Positions 1 through 12,846 of a DNA stretch of 64,000 bases are shown in pieces. Below the pieces are notes generated by a model. That model searched no databases and had not been told where the DNA came from. It saw nothing but the letters and a program-made list of their open reading frames with translations. Position 1 is the stretch's first letter; every line of letters starts with the position of its first letter. The stretch comes from Atrina japonica (taxonomy: Eukaryota; Mollusca; Bivalvia; Pterioida; Pinnidae): contig BROG01000242.1 in the NCBI GenBank assembly GCA_030159075.1, positions 62,001 through 126,000 on the forward strand, read 5' to 3'. A program made the translations under genes and the position numbers.

Positions 1-695
1 ACTAGATCACGTAATTCAGCTGTCAGGACTAGATCATGTAATTCAGCTGTCAGGACTAGATCACGTAATTCAGCTGTCAGGACTAGATCACGTAATTCAG
101 CTGTCAGGACTAGATCACGTAATTCAGCTGTCAGATCATGTAATTCAGCTGTCAGGACTAGATCACGTAATTCAGCTGTCAGGACTAGATCATGTAATTC
201 AGCTGTCAGGACTAGATCACGTAATTCAGCTGTCAGGACTATATTAGGTGATTCAACTGTCTGGTCTAGATTAGGTGATTCAACTGTCTGGTCTAGATCA
301 GGTGATTTGACTGTCTAGCCTAGATTAGGTGATTCGACTGTCTGGCCTAGATTAGGTGATTCCACTGTCTGGTCTAGATTAGGTGATTCGACTGTATGGT
401 CTAGATTAGGTGATTCGACTGTGTGGCCTAGATTAGGTGATTCCACTGTCTGGTCTAGATTAGGTGATTCAACTGTCTAGCCTAGATCAGGTGATTTGAC
501 TGTCAGGCCCAGATTAAGTGATTCGACTGTCTGGCCTAGATTAGGTGATTCGACTGTCTGGCCTAGATTAGGTGATTCAACTGTCTGGCCTAGATTAGGT
601 GATTCAACTGTCTGGCCTTGATTAGGTGATTTGACTCTCTGGCCTAGATTAGGTGATTCGGCTCTCAGGCCTAGCATAGGTGATTCAGACTAACT
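1..695. repeat. 27-bp minisatellite with two subfamilies
   Basis: About 25 tandem copies of a 27-bp unit run from the window edge, so the array is open to the left. Copies at 1-240 carry the core ATCACGTAATTCAGCTGTCA; copies from 241 onward carry ATTAGGTGATTCRACTGTCT. Unit length stays 27 bp across the switch. Any reading frame here is a by-product of the repeat. Confidence 0.95.
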
Positions 696-1680
696 ACATC
701 CAGTGTGATAGCTGTTGATGTTACATGTAAATATTGACAATGATAGCACAAACCACATCAAAACAGAACTTGACTGAACAGTAAACAGAATTCAAATTGC
801 TTGTATGTTTTGACTTGGAAAGTTAAGTATTGAAAACAAGATCACTAAGCATCTTAGTATACGAACTGCATGATTACATGTTTACAGAAAACAAACCACA
901 TGTTGCCGGCTCTTATATGTTTTGACATTGACTGATTAAATGTACTTCACAAAAATCTTTGATAAGTTCATCATTGAAATAATTCTTATGCATTCTGACC
1001 AAGGCTTTCAGAAGTGGGTCAAGTGGATTTGGTGCCAATTTCAAAGCAAATACCAGTCAGTGTCTGTCCGTCTGTCTGTTTACCTGTCTTTGTCAATAAT
1101 TTTTTTTAGTTGCTGTTGTATTAAGTTCTGGTGTGAGTGAACAGTTGTAACTTTACAGAATGATGCTAGAACATGTGACATTAGTTGATGATGACATTCA
1201 TCTTTAACCTTGACCTTCATTTTCTAATACAATGCTTTGCATTTTTGTCATAGTAGTTTCTGATTTTTTAATCAGCTTTTAACCTTCAATCATAAATTGG
1301 ATAAAATTCCTTTTTATCGAAAGGGCAAAAAAAAAAAAAAGAAAGAAAAGGAAGGAAATACACTGACATATTGCTTTGTTTGCAACTAATTAATTATTTA
1401 AGTGGGGCCCACCAAAATTAACACATTGCGTGCAATATTAATGGTGACCTCGTATAGGTCAAAGTTCATAGACACATGCAAGTCAATTGTTTTCATAGAA
1501 TAGAAAAATGTCTTTTACATGAATCCAGTCTACCAGGAATTTATTAATAGCATTTATATCTTTAAAAGAACCACAGAATAAGATGATAAAACAGGTTAAT
1601 TTCATTCATGTTTATTTAAAGGATTGCTAGATGTTTCATACCCAGGTCAATACATATCCAATCTGAGACAAATTCTACTC
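696..1680. other. AT-rich stretch without a recognisable gene
   Basis: Between two minisatellites I see only AT-rich sequence and a poly-A run near 1327-1340. The 66-codon frame at 940-1140 lacks any family motif and has no plausible exon borders. Confidence 0.5.
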
Positions 1681-1685
1681 CATCA

Positions 1686-2969
1686 GTTTTGGGTACAAAT
1701 TGTCTGGTCAAATGGTACGCGCCAGCATTTACATGGGTACAAATTGTCTGGTCAAATGGTACGGGCCAGTATTTACATGGGTACATATTGTCTGGTCAAA
1801 TGGTACGCGCCAGCATTTACATGGGTACAAATTGTCTGGTCAAATGGTACGGGCCAGCATTTACATGGGTACAAATTGTCTGGTCAAATGGTACGGGCCA
1901 GCATTTACATGGGTACAAATTGTCTGGTCAAATGGTACGGGCCAGCCATGGGTACAAATTGTCTGGTCAAATGGTATGGGCCAGTATTTACATGGGTACA
2001 AATTGTCTGGTCAAATGGTACGGGCCAGCATTTACATGGGTACAAATTGTCTGGTCAAATGGTACGCGCCAGCATTTACATGGGTACAAATTGTCTGGTC
2101 AAATGGTATGGGCCAGCATTTACATGGGTACAAATTGTCTGGTCAAATGGTATGGGCCAGCATTTACATGGGTACAAATTGTCTGGTCAAATGGTATGGG
2201 CCAGCATTTACATGGGTACAAATTGTCTGGTCAAATGGTATGGGCCAGCATTTACATGGGTACAAATTGTCTGGTCAAATGGTATGGGCCAGCATTTACA
2301 TGGGTACAAGTTGTCTGGTCAAATGGTATGGGCCAGCATTTACATGGGTACAAATTGTCTGGTCAAATGGTATGGGCCAGCATTTACATGGGTACAAATT
2401 GTCTGGTCAAATGGTACGCGCCAGCATTTACATGGGTACAAATTGTCTGGTCAAATGGTATGGGCCAGCATTTACATGGGTACAAATTGTCTGGTCAAAT
2501 GGTACGGGCCAGCATTTACATGGGTACAAATTGTCTGGTCAAATGGTACGGGCCAGCATTTACATGGGTACAAATTGTCTGGTCAAATGGTACGCGCCAG
2601 CATTTACATGGGTACAAATTGTCTGGTCAAATGGTATGGGCCAGCAAACATGGGTACAAATTGTCTGGTATGGTATGGGCCAGCATTTACATGGGTACAA
2701 ATTGTCTGGTCAAATGGTATGGGCCAGCATTTACATGGGTACAAATTGTCTGGTCAAATGGTACGCGCCAGCATTTACATGGGTACAAATTGTCTGGTCA
2801 AATGGTACGTGCCAGCATTTACATGGGTACAAATTGTGGTCAAATGGTATGGGCCAGTATTTACATGGGTACAAATTGTCTGGTCAAATGGTATGGGCCA
2901 GCATTTACATGGGTACAAATTGTCTGGTCAAATGGTATGGGCCAGTATTTACATGGGTACAAATTGTCT
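1686..2969. repeat. 44-bp minisatellite, open in all three + frames
   Basis: About 29 copies of a 44-bp unit containing GGGTACAAATTGTCTGGTCA. Copies differ mainly at one site (GTACGCGCC, GTACGGGCC, GTATGGGCC, GTACGTGCC), and a few are shortened (near 1946, 2645, 2668 and 2838). Since 44 is not a multiple of 3 and the unit has no stop in any + frame, all three frames stay open for over 1.3 kb with a 44-residue period. No start context, splice structure or codon bias suggests translation. Confidence 0.96.
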
Positions 2970-3940
2970 TGGACAATAGGGTTAAAATACATAGGGTAAT
3001 GGTATGTCACTCAGTGAGTGTGGGTCTTTGTCTTGGGTACTATTCATCTTGGGTACAAGTGATCATGATAACTAACCAATCACACCTCTGTCACATCTCG
3101 TAGATATTCATTAATTAAAGACGATTAATTAGAGGAGATAAGTACATGTAATTCGATATCATGTTTTATTTAAGTAGTTTCCATGTAAACCTAAAAAAGT
3201 ATTTTTGGTTCTTGGTATCTATAGTTTGTTTTCAACAGTAAATCATATTATCATTCGACTATTTAATATATAATGGTTTATCTTCATTTCATTTTTGTTA
3301 GATACTTTCCCTAAAATGAGTTATGGAGAGTCCAGTTGTGAGTACATTATATTTCAGAGACACCTTGTATGTGTACATGTTCATTTTTTTTATATAAAGG
3401 ATGATACATTGCTAATAAGATTAAGCTGATAGGACACAAGAACTGAAGTCTGTTTATCGGAGGGGGGTGGGAGGCTGCATATGTAGCATTACATGTACAC
3501 GTTACAGATACAGTTTATTATGATTTGTTTATACATGTTTCTGATTTGTTGGTGCCTTTCACTGATATCAGCTACTTAGAATTATGCGGAAATACAAGTG
3601 TATTCTGTCTGATGTATCACACACTGTTTATTTATAATGATAATTTGATATGATATCTTTCTTTTAAAAAAGTAAAAATTTTGCTTAATCATTTTACCTG
3701 TTGTACTGGTTTATGATGGTTTCCAGGCTATCTGCAAATAGTTAAATCTGAGTTACTTCACATCTTACTGTGAGAGATAAATACACATATTTATATTACT
3801 TTTTATAGATACACATATATATAGATCTATTTACATAATAATGATCTTTTAGAGATAACATCTACCATAATTTTTATTTTGGATTAAACTGATGTTTTTT
3901 GGTTTTCATTTGGTGAGTTAGGCATGATCATATCAACATA

Positions 3941-4147
3941 CTGTATACAGGGTTATTTTCGCCCTGTGTTATTTTCGTTCTAATGCACTTGCAAACGGTT
4001 TTGCCCCGTTTTAAATTTGCTCAGACTTTTATTATTAAAATAAGATGAATTTACCATTTTGAATTCACCCAGTTTTGACTTTGCCCACTGACAAAGAGGG
4101 CGAAAGGGGCGATAATAAAACGGGTTCGAAAATTTCCCTGTATACAG
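3941..4147. mobile_element. MITE with CTGTATACAGGG termini
   Basis: A 207-bp segment begins CTGTATACAGGGTTATTTTC and ends in the inverted form of the same motif (…TTCCCTGTATACAG). Inner parts pair too (TTTCGCCC against GGGCGAAA). It has no coding capacity. Similar sequence with GGGCAAAAAT and GTATAC near its end occurs at about 4360-4437, 32,565-32,625 and 55,900-55,970. Confidence 0.75.
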
Positions 4148-4775
4148 TCAACTAAAAGAACCTGTAATTCGACATTGTTTTGCAAGAATTTTATATTCTG
4201 TATACCTACCTACATGTACTAGTAGATATTTTTGCTGGTACTTGATTTTTGCCATTTTTGTCCTTAGATAAGATTTCAAGCTAAGTAAAGCATGGACATA
4301 CCAGTAGACGTCATTCGTGACACTCTGGTGATTAAGGGTGAAATAAGGCTGGGGTCAGTATGTTTTCTGTCATAAAAGGGCAAAAATAATGAGGGGCAAA
4401 AATAATGAGGGGCAAAAATGTTCAGGTATACAGTAGTAAATATGAATGTTAGAAACTCCCAAAGCGTCTTGGTGTAGTGCTTTTTTACACCCTTGCATCA
4501 TAATTGGGGGGGGGGGGAGTTTAAAACATAGCAGTGAAGGATATCTTTTCAGTTAACAGAATTATTTTATTATAATAAAAGTTACATTTTTTAAAATTTT
4601 TTGTGAAAGAGCACATTTAAAATTTGTAAATGTAATTTATAACCAGTTATTGGTGATTAATCTCAGTTCATTTTTAAATTCATTTACTTCTGCAGAGAAC
4701 AGTTTATATGTACATGTGAACTGTACAAACATATTGTTTTAAGAACTAAAAATTTATTGAAACAATTTGCACTTT

Positions 4776-5460
4776 GATGTATTATTGTTTTATTACATAT
4801 TTATTTTTGCTTTATCACTTTTTAGTACTATGTTCTCACTGATGTATGATCATAGACCTTCGTTCCTACATACAATGTATTATTGCTTTATTACATATTT
4901 ATTTTTGCTTTATCACTTTTTAGTACTATGTTCTCACTGATGTATGATCATAGACCTTCGTTCCTACATACAATGTATTATTGCTTTATTACATATTTAT
5001 TTTTGCTTTATCACTTTTTACTATGTTCTCACTGATGTATGATCATAGACCTTCGTTCCTACATACAATGTATTATTGTTTTATTACATATTTATTTTTG
5101 CTTTATCACTTTTTAGTACTATGTTCTCACTGATGTATGATCATAGATGTTCCTTCCTACATACAATGTATTATTGTTTTATTACATATTTATTTTTGCT
5201 TTATCACTTTTTAGTACTACGTTCTCACTGATGTATGATCATAGACCTTCGTTCCTACATACAATGTATTATTGTTTTATTACATATTTATTTTTGCTTT
5301 ATCACTTTTTAGTACTATGTTCTCACTGATGTATGATCATAGACCTTCGTTCCTACATACAATGTATTATTGTTTTATTACATATTTATTTTTGCTTTAT
5401 CACTTTTTAGTACTATGTTCTCACTGATGTATGATCATAGACCTTCGTTCCTACATACAA
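4776..5460. repeat. 98-bp tandem repeat, about 7 copies
   Basis: The landmark CACTTTTTAGTACTATGTTC recurs at about 4816, 4914, 5012, 5107, 5205, 5303 and 5401, giving a 98-bp period; one copy lacks 3 bp. Copies are almost identical, which indicates recent amplification or homogenisation. Confidence 0.93.
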
Positions 5461-6559
5461 TATACATGTGTATAATGTAATCATACAGCATTGTTTTAAT
5501 GTTCATATTTAAGATATTTCAGATACCAGGAAATTCCAAGATTTAATCATATTTTTAATTTGCTTTGTGAGTCACTACACTAGGTAGAATTCAACAGATC
5601 AGTGATATGTACTGGTAATTAAGGAATTGGTTACTAAATATCTACATGTTTACAATGAAAACCTTCAAATTAGACCACCTAACTGACTGACTCAAAGTGG
5701 TCTGATTGGTGAGGTGGTCTTTTAAATGAGGTTCTGTAGTTATTACATATTTATTAGACCAAACATAAAATATTCTCTGTTTGCTGTTTACCGACTCTAC
5801 CCTTTTACCTATGGGTAGGTAGGTAGGGAAATTATTTTATCTTATTGGAATTTTTTCTGTCATTGTGCAGTCAGTCATTTTCTATACAAATTATAATGAA
5901 AATAATTGTAAATGAGGACACATTAAATATTTCATAAATGTTTGAGACAGACATGAGAAGAGAGAGGTTATTTGTGGAATTTCAATAAGTTTTCACTGTA
6001 CAACAATTATCTATCGAATCTCAATGGTCATCTCATGGCATTTGTTCACTGGATGCAAGTTAAACAGACTTGCCAATATTACATCAGAGGCTCAACTTAC
6101 CTCCCAACTATCGGCAATCAGTGACACAGCGAGGCAGTGTTTATAATAAAGTGCATGGTGCAGTGACAGAGTCAGTGTTTTAAAATGATAACTTTCCTAA
6201 TTTTTTTAATATATTTCTAATGTAAATTAGAGAAATACACAGTGTTATGTTAAACAAAACAGGAGCATTTATTTAATTGATTTCATTTTAGTAGATTTGA
6301 TATCGTTTTTGTAAAATTATTACGTTTTGACAAATATCTTTGAAATAAAAAAATAACGGGAGATAACTCTTTCGTACATGTAACTGTCTACACGATTTTA
6401 TGTTTGCTATAACATTATTCCCTTCAGCTTTCATTAAAGGTGTTTCATAAATTGTTTATCTTAGTAAAACATGTATCATACAGGATTTTTGGTCTCAGAT
6501 TTTTATAAATAGTATTTGTAGAGAAAATACATGTGTCATTCTGGGATATAGCAGTAGCT

Positions 6560-6741
6560 TAGGCTGAAATTTATGTCCTGATTTTAAGCAATTTTTTGAG
6601 TAAGTAAAATCTGAATAAATCCCTTTGGAGATTCTGTCATGTTGCCCCGCCAGACAGAATCTCCAAAGGAATTAGGGTAAAATCCTGATTTTAACCCCCC
6701 CCCCCTAAAAAATCACTTAAAATCGGGACAGGAAGTTTGGC
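6560..6741. mobile_element. Fold-back MITE, family TAGGCYGAATTTCTGYCC
   Basis: The segment starts TAGGCTGAAATTTATGTCCT and ends in an inverted, diverged version. Its centre is a perfect 17-bp hairpin (6622-6638 against 6653-6669) with a 14-nt loop. Related copies sit at 40,069-40,192 and 58,990-59,050, all sharing CACTTAAAATC near the right end. Confidence 0.75.
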
Positions 6742-7387
6742 AAACTCATTATTGCCCTAATACTGTAGATGGTGATATATCGAAGAGTTACAAGAGGCCG
6801 TATTATGAATTTGCAGTTCCTTGTTAGGCCCTAGTGTCATGTTATGTACGTTCTAGTCATTATTTTACACTACTTGGATAAAATACTGTTAATATACGAT
6901 GTTTCATTGAATAAATAATAGCGCCACGGTTAAAATATATACATGATATACATGTATATTCTCAGAGATCGAAACAAAGTAATACTGATACATGTACTAT
7001 ATAAAGTTGTGACGGTAATCGAACGTTCCAGAAAGATCGTCAATAAAAAAAAAATTTGAAAATGGCAATAAAATTTTCTGAGTCGCGGTGATTTCCGTGG
7101 GTCAGTTGGTAAACAGCAAACAAACTTAATTTTATTTTAGGCCTTAAGAGACTGGAAATTAATGGTCTGAAATGTGGGGTGGTCCCTTAAGTTAGGTGGT
7201 CTTTAGGCGATGTTCCACTGTAATTGTGGAAGGTCAGTGGTCTCTCTGGAGATAAAATGTGACTGGTTTTCTACTCTATCATTGACTGATTAAAAATTGG
7301 CCACACATGGTCTCTGTCCATGGACAGTGTCTCCCCTTTATCAAAGACTTGCTACCACCATAATGTAGTGTTTTGTACAATGTAGAA

Positions 7388-7606
7388 CATCAACTCAACG
7401 GCCCCTGTAGCCACATTTGGACTCGCCCACATAAAGAATGGCAAAGTCCACTGTCAGAATTTGGGAATGTATGATTTTGAATCTAAATACAGCAAAAATT
7501 TCACCTGCAATATTGATTTGCTCACTCCTGAATTATGACAGTAGACCATGCTATCTATTGATTTGGATGAGTCTAAATGTGACTTCAGGGGGGAGTTGGT
7601 TAAACA
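7388..7606 (+). mobile_element. Short TIR element, copy 1 of 3
   Basis: Ends are inverted: CCTGTAGCCACATTTGGACT at left and AGTCTAAATGTGACTTCAGG at right. The whole 220 bp aligns by eye to 16,297-16,465 (same strand, left end missing) and to the reverse complement of 48,416-48,635. Shared inner landmarks are AAGTCCACTGTC and CCTGAATTATGACA. No coding capacity. Confidence 0.75.
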
Positions 7607-7869
7607 AACAATCAAAACCATTCATTTTGATAAACACTCTCACATACATTACATTTAATATACTTACATATTATTAGTGATTGATACATTGTACTTTGAG
7701 CATGCTATTTTTTTCTAATTTTGAACTGACTTCCTGTATACAGAAATTAATATTAGTCACACTATACGTGTTGTTACTTCTGAGAAAAATCAATTATTGA
7801 GTGGTATCAATTTCAAGTTTATGTCAGTTTGGGGTCAAAATGGCATTTACTTCTAGGATAATAATCTTG

Positions 7870-8312
7870 TTCTGTCATTAGCAGGCTATATGTGCAAGCT
7901 GACAACTCATACTCCTTTCTAGATCACAGAAGTAATACTATCATTATACATTTAAGAATGGAAAGTCTAAAAATGAATTATAGAAAGAAACATTAGCAAT
8001 ATCAATTTAAGAATACAGAGCAAATTAACAGAATTTTTGTTAAGATTCATTGTACATGTATGTACTGAAAAAATTACATGTATATAGAAAGCATATTTGT
8101 TCAGCACTAGCTATAGTCATATAATCACAATGATTTAATGATGATGTACAAAAAACTGGTCACTTTTGCATTGAAATTTATCATCCAGACGCGGTTGATA
8201 AACTTTTTCGATCTCGAGTTATCAGGTCTTTTTTTTTAGTAAGATATAGAAATTGCTGGGACCGATACTTGATCTTGAGATAATCGTGTAAACCGAGATT
8301 ATCGACCTTGTA
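7870..8312 (+). mobile_element. Truncated copy of the CCTCGTTATCTC TIR element
   Basis: This aligns by eye to the right half of 46,431-47,219: TGTGCAAGCTGACA, then TTATACATTTAAGAA, then ATATAATCACAATGAT, then TTGCTGGGACCRRT and ATCTYGAGATAATC in the same order. The left terminal repeat is absent, so this copy is 5'-truncated. Confidence 0.7.
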
Positions 8313-8365
8313 ATTGATTGTATTGATAACTTGACTGAACAATGTTTCCATTTATAAGTTGCACT

Positions 8366-8945
8366 CTGCTTCATACTTAGACATTTTACTTACTGTAGAC
8401 ACAGACGGGAAATTGTTTACTTTTAAAGCTATACAACAAACACAGTGATTTTGGCTTTCCCATCGTAAATTTTCCACATTTAAGTAGTAATATCCCACAG
8501 TCACCCACCCGCATATGGAGTTTATAATTCACAAATGATCCGATATGACAGGGCCTGTTCAACATATGAACATTCATATACAGATGGAAACTACTCACTG
8601 ACAAATTACTGACACAGGGATATCGAAAACAACATTCTGCAAATTTTATGGCCAGTATAATAGTCTTGGTTGTGATTACTCTGTTTCACTAGGTGAAATA
8701 TTGAGTTGACTTTTCGTTAGCGGTTGTTGAGACATCTGTACCAAGGACTCGTTCCCCACGTATTTCAATTGGACTTGACTGTTTACTCTCAGTGGGTGTG
8801 ACCGGTCAACATGGGATGCTTACTCCTCCATGGCACCTGATCCCACCTCTTGGTTTCCAGAGGTCCGTGTTTGTCCAATTTTACCAGATTTGTATCTCTA
8901 TCCTGGACATCCTAAAGATTTATACTTTGGTATCTGAGATGTTTT
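8366..8945 (-). mobile_element. Dispersed repeat, inverted copy of 57,275-57,835
   Basis: The reverse complement follows 57,275-57,835 along its length. Landmarks include GGTGGGATCAGGTGCCA, ACTCTGTTTCACTA, the ATACAGATG block and CTAAGTATGAAG. A shorter relative containing GATCAGGTGCCA and GTGAGTCCACAG is at about 34,376-34,455. The 57-kb copy lies inside a larger inverted-repeat-bounded element. Confidence 0.7.
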
Positions 8946-8962
8946 ATATTGGAAATAGTTTA

Positions 8963-9137
8963 TTCAGTGTAACCTGTCTTGAGACACCACCCAATCTGCC
9001 TCTGAAATGTGGTCTCTCAAGACAGGTTGTCTCTCAAAAGAGGTTTTATGTAAAGGATTAGTTTACTCAATGGTTTTCAGAATGTGGTCTCAGAAGACAG
9101 ACTGTGGTCTCACAGCTTAAGACAGGTTCCAATATAC
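8963..9137 (+). mobile_element. MITE, AACCTGTCTTGAGA family, copy 1
   Basis: A 175-bp segment runs from GTAACCTGTCTTGAGACACC to CTTAAGACAGGTTCC. It aligns with 14,089-14,256 through CAAAAGAGGTTTTAT and AATGGTTTTCAGAAT. Ends are imperfect inverted repeats. Elements near 11,201-11,355 and 22,355-22,487 share the AGTGRAACYT end and may be related. Confidence 0.65.
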
Positions 9138-10396
9138 ATGTACATATGTATATCCCAGTATAATTAAATTTTACATACTTTGAATGCTCATAGACAAAAA
9201 CACCGAGTTTATTGCATTTTCATATAATTATGAGTTAATCCTTACATGTTACATATAAGTTATAGTAGCTAGCAGTAATATATCGGATGTCAGCTTCCGA
9301 CAGTAAAGCTTGGTGTTTAATACTTCTTGCCATTTTTGATTAAGTGTTTTCGTGGATGGACAATCCACGGGCTCAGCTAATTTACAGAAACAGGTGGAGA
9401 AAATGTAATCTGATACTTAAATAAATGACTTCTGTAATAACACTGAACAGTGTATAATATATCTTTTGCTCTTGTTAGTCAAAAAAGTTATAATCTTTAG
9501 CTTTATCTTATTTTGAATGCAGGAAGTTTACACAAATATTATTATGAAAAGTCTTGTTTAGACATAACTCTAAGAGACTTTGGAATTAGTGTCAATATTC
9601 TCTGAGGAATTTGTTATAAATTTTCGATATTTATATTAGGTGTTCAACTGACTCACAAGTTGAAATACTTGAAGACTTTATTGGATCTCTTACTATCTAT
9701 CTAATTGATGGGATGGTAGCTATGGAAACAGAAAAGTGACTGATTCTTTGGCATGTGGGTGGGGATGGGTATTAAAGATGGCAAAATTTACAAATGTTCT
9801 TATCTTTGTAATTAGCTCCGCTCCACCTGAGTTAAGAGGAGCTCTTTTGAGCTTTTCTGATTAACATCTGCTCAACCTCTGTATTCAGAATTTTTGGCTC
9901 ATCTTTTTACACATTAAACTTCTTCAAAATCTAGAACACTAGGATTAAAGATCTGATAGATTCTTTGACTAATATATTTGTTTTTCAACCCGATTTTTTT
10001 ACACATCTGGATCCTGTTAAAAGAATATAAATTCAATATAATTGGGTCAGAGAAAGAGTTAGAAGAGTGTAAAAATTTAAATAATACAGACTTTAAATTC
10101 ACTTGGAATAAGGGGGAAATTAAATTTAGGAATGCAGAAAGAAATATATCATATTATGTATTATCTTATTATTTTTCCTTTCAAAAAAGTTTGAGGTGTA
10201 ACCAACAGGATAGATTTCAACATTTACTTATGTAACATATTTCAAATATCTTTATCATAATTGCCTGTGTTTTTTGTGTGTGTGTTTGTTTTTTCATAAA
10301 CTACATACAGCCAGTTTTCAAAACATAAATATACCTAGATATAATTTAAAGAGGATTTTTTTTCCTTCTCTATGGTCATACATGTACTTTCTTTCA

Positions 10397-10640
10397 GGAT
10401 GGCTGAGTGTTTAAAGCGTTGCACAATAAACCAGGAAATCTCTCACCCTTTTTTCAGTGCAGGGTCCAGTCTGTGAACCTCAACTATTTTGTGAGAAAGT
10501 TACCAGTTTGTTTGCACAAAGCCTGTGGCCTCTTTCTAGGTACGGTACATGTAGGCCTACATTGTAACTGGGTTCTCTCCTCCACCATTAAAACTAAAAT
10601 ATTGTTGAGTGTGGCATAAAAAACACCAATAAAACAAACA
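10397..10640 (+). mobile_element. tRNA-derived SINE, copy 1
   Basis: The body contains TTACCAGTTTGTTTGCA, GGGTTCTCTCCTCCACCAT and the tail ATTGTTGAGTGTGGCATAAA followed by ACACCAATAAAA. The same blocks occur in the intact SINE at 49,831-50,047 and in the one at 58,862-59,096. The tRNA-like head (ATGGCTGAGTG box A) is diverged. Confidence 0.75.
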
Positions 10641-11200
10641 AAATACATGATGTTAGCTATGTGCTCAAACTCTTACTGATTTTAAAACATCTCTGGCTTT
10701 AAAACACGATTCTTTCATCAGCAGTCATTATGACAATATCTGGGGAAAGATCATTGACCCCTCTCAAGTAAATAAACTTTCTGATGAGCTTAGGAACTGG
10801 CTTCAACTTTCACCATCTACTAAAAAGACAGCTCTTGAAATTGAATAAGGTGGTGATCTCATCAGCGATTATATACGATCATGAAAGTGATGACCTATCC
10901 CCTGCTAGAAAACAAACAAACTTTGAATAAAATGGATTCAACTCTCACCAAATGTTGGTAAAACATCATTTAGTTTATAACATGATGCCCTCGCCAGCAA
11001 TTATCTGGTATTAGGCCTAAATTTATACTTTTATTTTGTTTGCTTGGCCAAATTTTTTTTTTTTTTTTTATTTTATTTTCTTTTTTTTTTTACCTTCAGA
11101 AAATCAATCTGCCATACTGTGATTGACTGTTACTCAAATCAGGCATACATACATGCATTTACAAAAATAGCAAATCAGGTAAATTTTATGTGTATGTATA

Positions 11201-11360
11201 GTGGAACCTCACATAAAGGTCACCTCATTTAGGTCACCACCTCACATTTAAGACATTTAATCTCATGAAAATAATGAAGACTTTAAAATGAAATTCATGG
11301 AGAACAAAGGGGAGGTTATATGATTTGTGTTTGTCGTAACCTCCACATAAATTGAACAAT
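11201..11360. mobile_element. Possible MITE remnant
   Basis: Starts AGTGGAACCTCACATAAAGG and ends near GTAACCTCCACATAAATTG, a weak inverted pair of the kind seen in the AGTGAAACCTG elements of this window. No coding content. Confidence 0.4.
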
Positions 11361-12149
11361 CGCTTCTGTGTTATTTTGTGGTCTGGTTTGGATTGGTCAA
11401 ACAAACAATTTTTTTAGTACTTGGACTTAGGGAAAAGATGACCATTCCCCAATTAATCAACAAACCATCAGCCTTAATTGGAACAGAAGTGGCTCAGTCC
11501 TTGCAAATGGTCATAAAACTTCTCATACAAGTTATCTTTGAACATGATGCAATCAGGGAAAATATGACTGATCCCATATTAGTTAACAGACATAATGTAC
11601 TGTTAGCATACATGTACACCTCATCCTTTAATGACTCGCCACCAAACATGGTGAAAAATATCTTCTTAGTTTTAAACTTGTCAGCTTTTTATCTAGAATC
11701 AGCAAGGAGATGTGACCGACAAACTTCATTATCATGATAGGAATGAAACAGGCTCAGACATACCAGCTGTTGGTGAGACATCTCTCAGTTTTTAGATAAT
11801 ATGCTCTCATCACTATTTATCTAGAAACAGGGAAGAGAGGACCAACCCCCCTATGAGTCAAATGACAAACATTGCACTCAGCAAACTCAACCACACATCC
11901 AATTTGGTGAGAACCTCAGCTTTGGTTAAAAATTTCTTACCAGATTTTGGTGAGAGCTTTAGCTTTGGGTGAAAGCCCCTCACTATGTTTTGATGAGAAC
12001 CTCTCACCAGAATTGAGTGAGAACCCTCACCAGCTCTGGGTGAGACAAATATTTGTTTTATATAGGATCTTCTAATCACTCAGTGGCAGGGCTTTCCGTT
12101 GATGATTTGGTGTACACTGTAACATATCAAGCTATAAACATACAAGTTG

Positions 12150-12846
12150 TATATTATATAAACAGTTCAGTATCACTACATGTTTGTTTATATAACCCTA
12201 AACCTTCATAAAGAAATAACAGTTCAATATCACTACATGTTTGTTTATATAACCCTAAACCTTCGTAAAGAAATAACAGTTCAATATCACTACATGTTTG
12301 TATATTATAAACCTTCATAAATAAATAACAGTTCAATATCACTACATGTTTGTTTATATAACCCTAAACCTTCATAAAGAAATAACAGTTCAATATCACT
12401 ACATGTTTGTTTATATAACCCTAAACCTTCATAAAGAAATAACAGTTCAATATCACTACATGTTTTGTTTTTATAACCCTAAACCTTCATAAAGAAATAA
12501 CAGTTCAATATCACTACATGTTTGTTTATATAACCCTAAACCTTCATAAAGAAATAACAGTTCAATATCACTACATGTTTGTTTATATAACCCTAAACCT
12601 TCATAAAGAAATAACAGTTCAGTATCACTACATGTTTGTTTATATAACCCTAAACCTTCATAAAGAAATAACAGTTCAATATCACTACATGTTTTGTTTT
12701 TTATAAACCCTAAACCTTCATAAAGAAATAACAGTTCAATATCACTACATGTTTGTTTATATAACCCTAAACCTTCATAAAGAAATAACAGTTCAATATC
12801 ACTACATGTTTTGTTTTTATAACCCTAAACCTTCATAAAGAAATAA
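12150..12846. repeat. 57-bp tandem repeat, about 12 copies
   Basis: The unit is 57 bp (AACAGTTCAATATCACTACA, then TGTTTGTTTATATAACCCTA, then AACCTTCATAAAGAAAT). Because 57 is a multiple of 3, short frames repeat a 19-residue peptide, which is not evidence of coding. Each unit contains CCCTAAACC, which resembles a telomere repeat only superficially. Confidence 0.95.

Noticed and set aside
1624..3103. Three overlapping forward frames of 436-467 codons
   Set aside because: All are translations of the 44-bp minisatellite in three frames; the openness follows from a stop-free unit, not from coding.
11378..11737. 119-codon + strand frame
   Set aside because: Lies in repeat-like sequence with no recognisable domain; composition like flanking non-coding DNA.
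12150..12846. Interstitial telomere sequence
   Set aside because: CCCTAAACC occurs once per 57-bp unit with no tandem telomere repeats, and the metazoan motif is TTAGGG.
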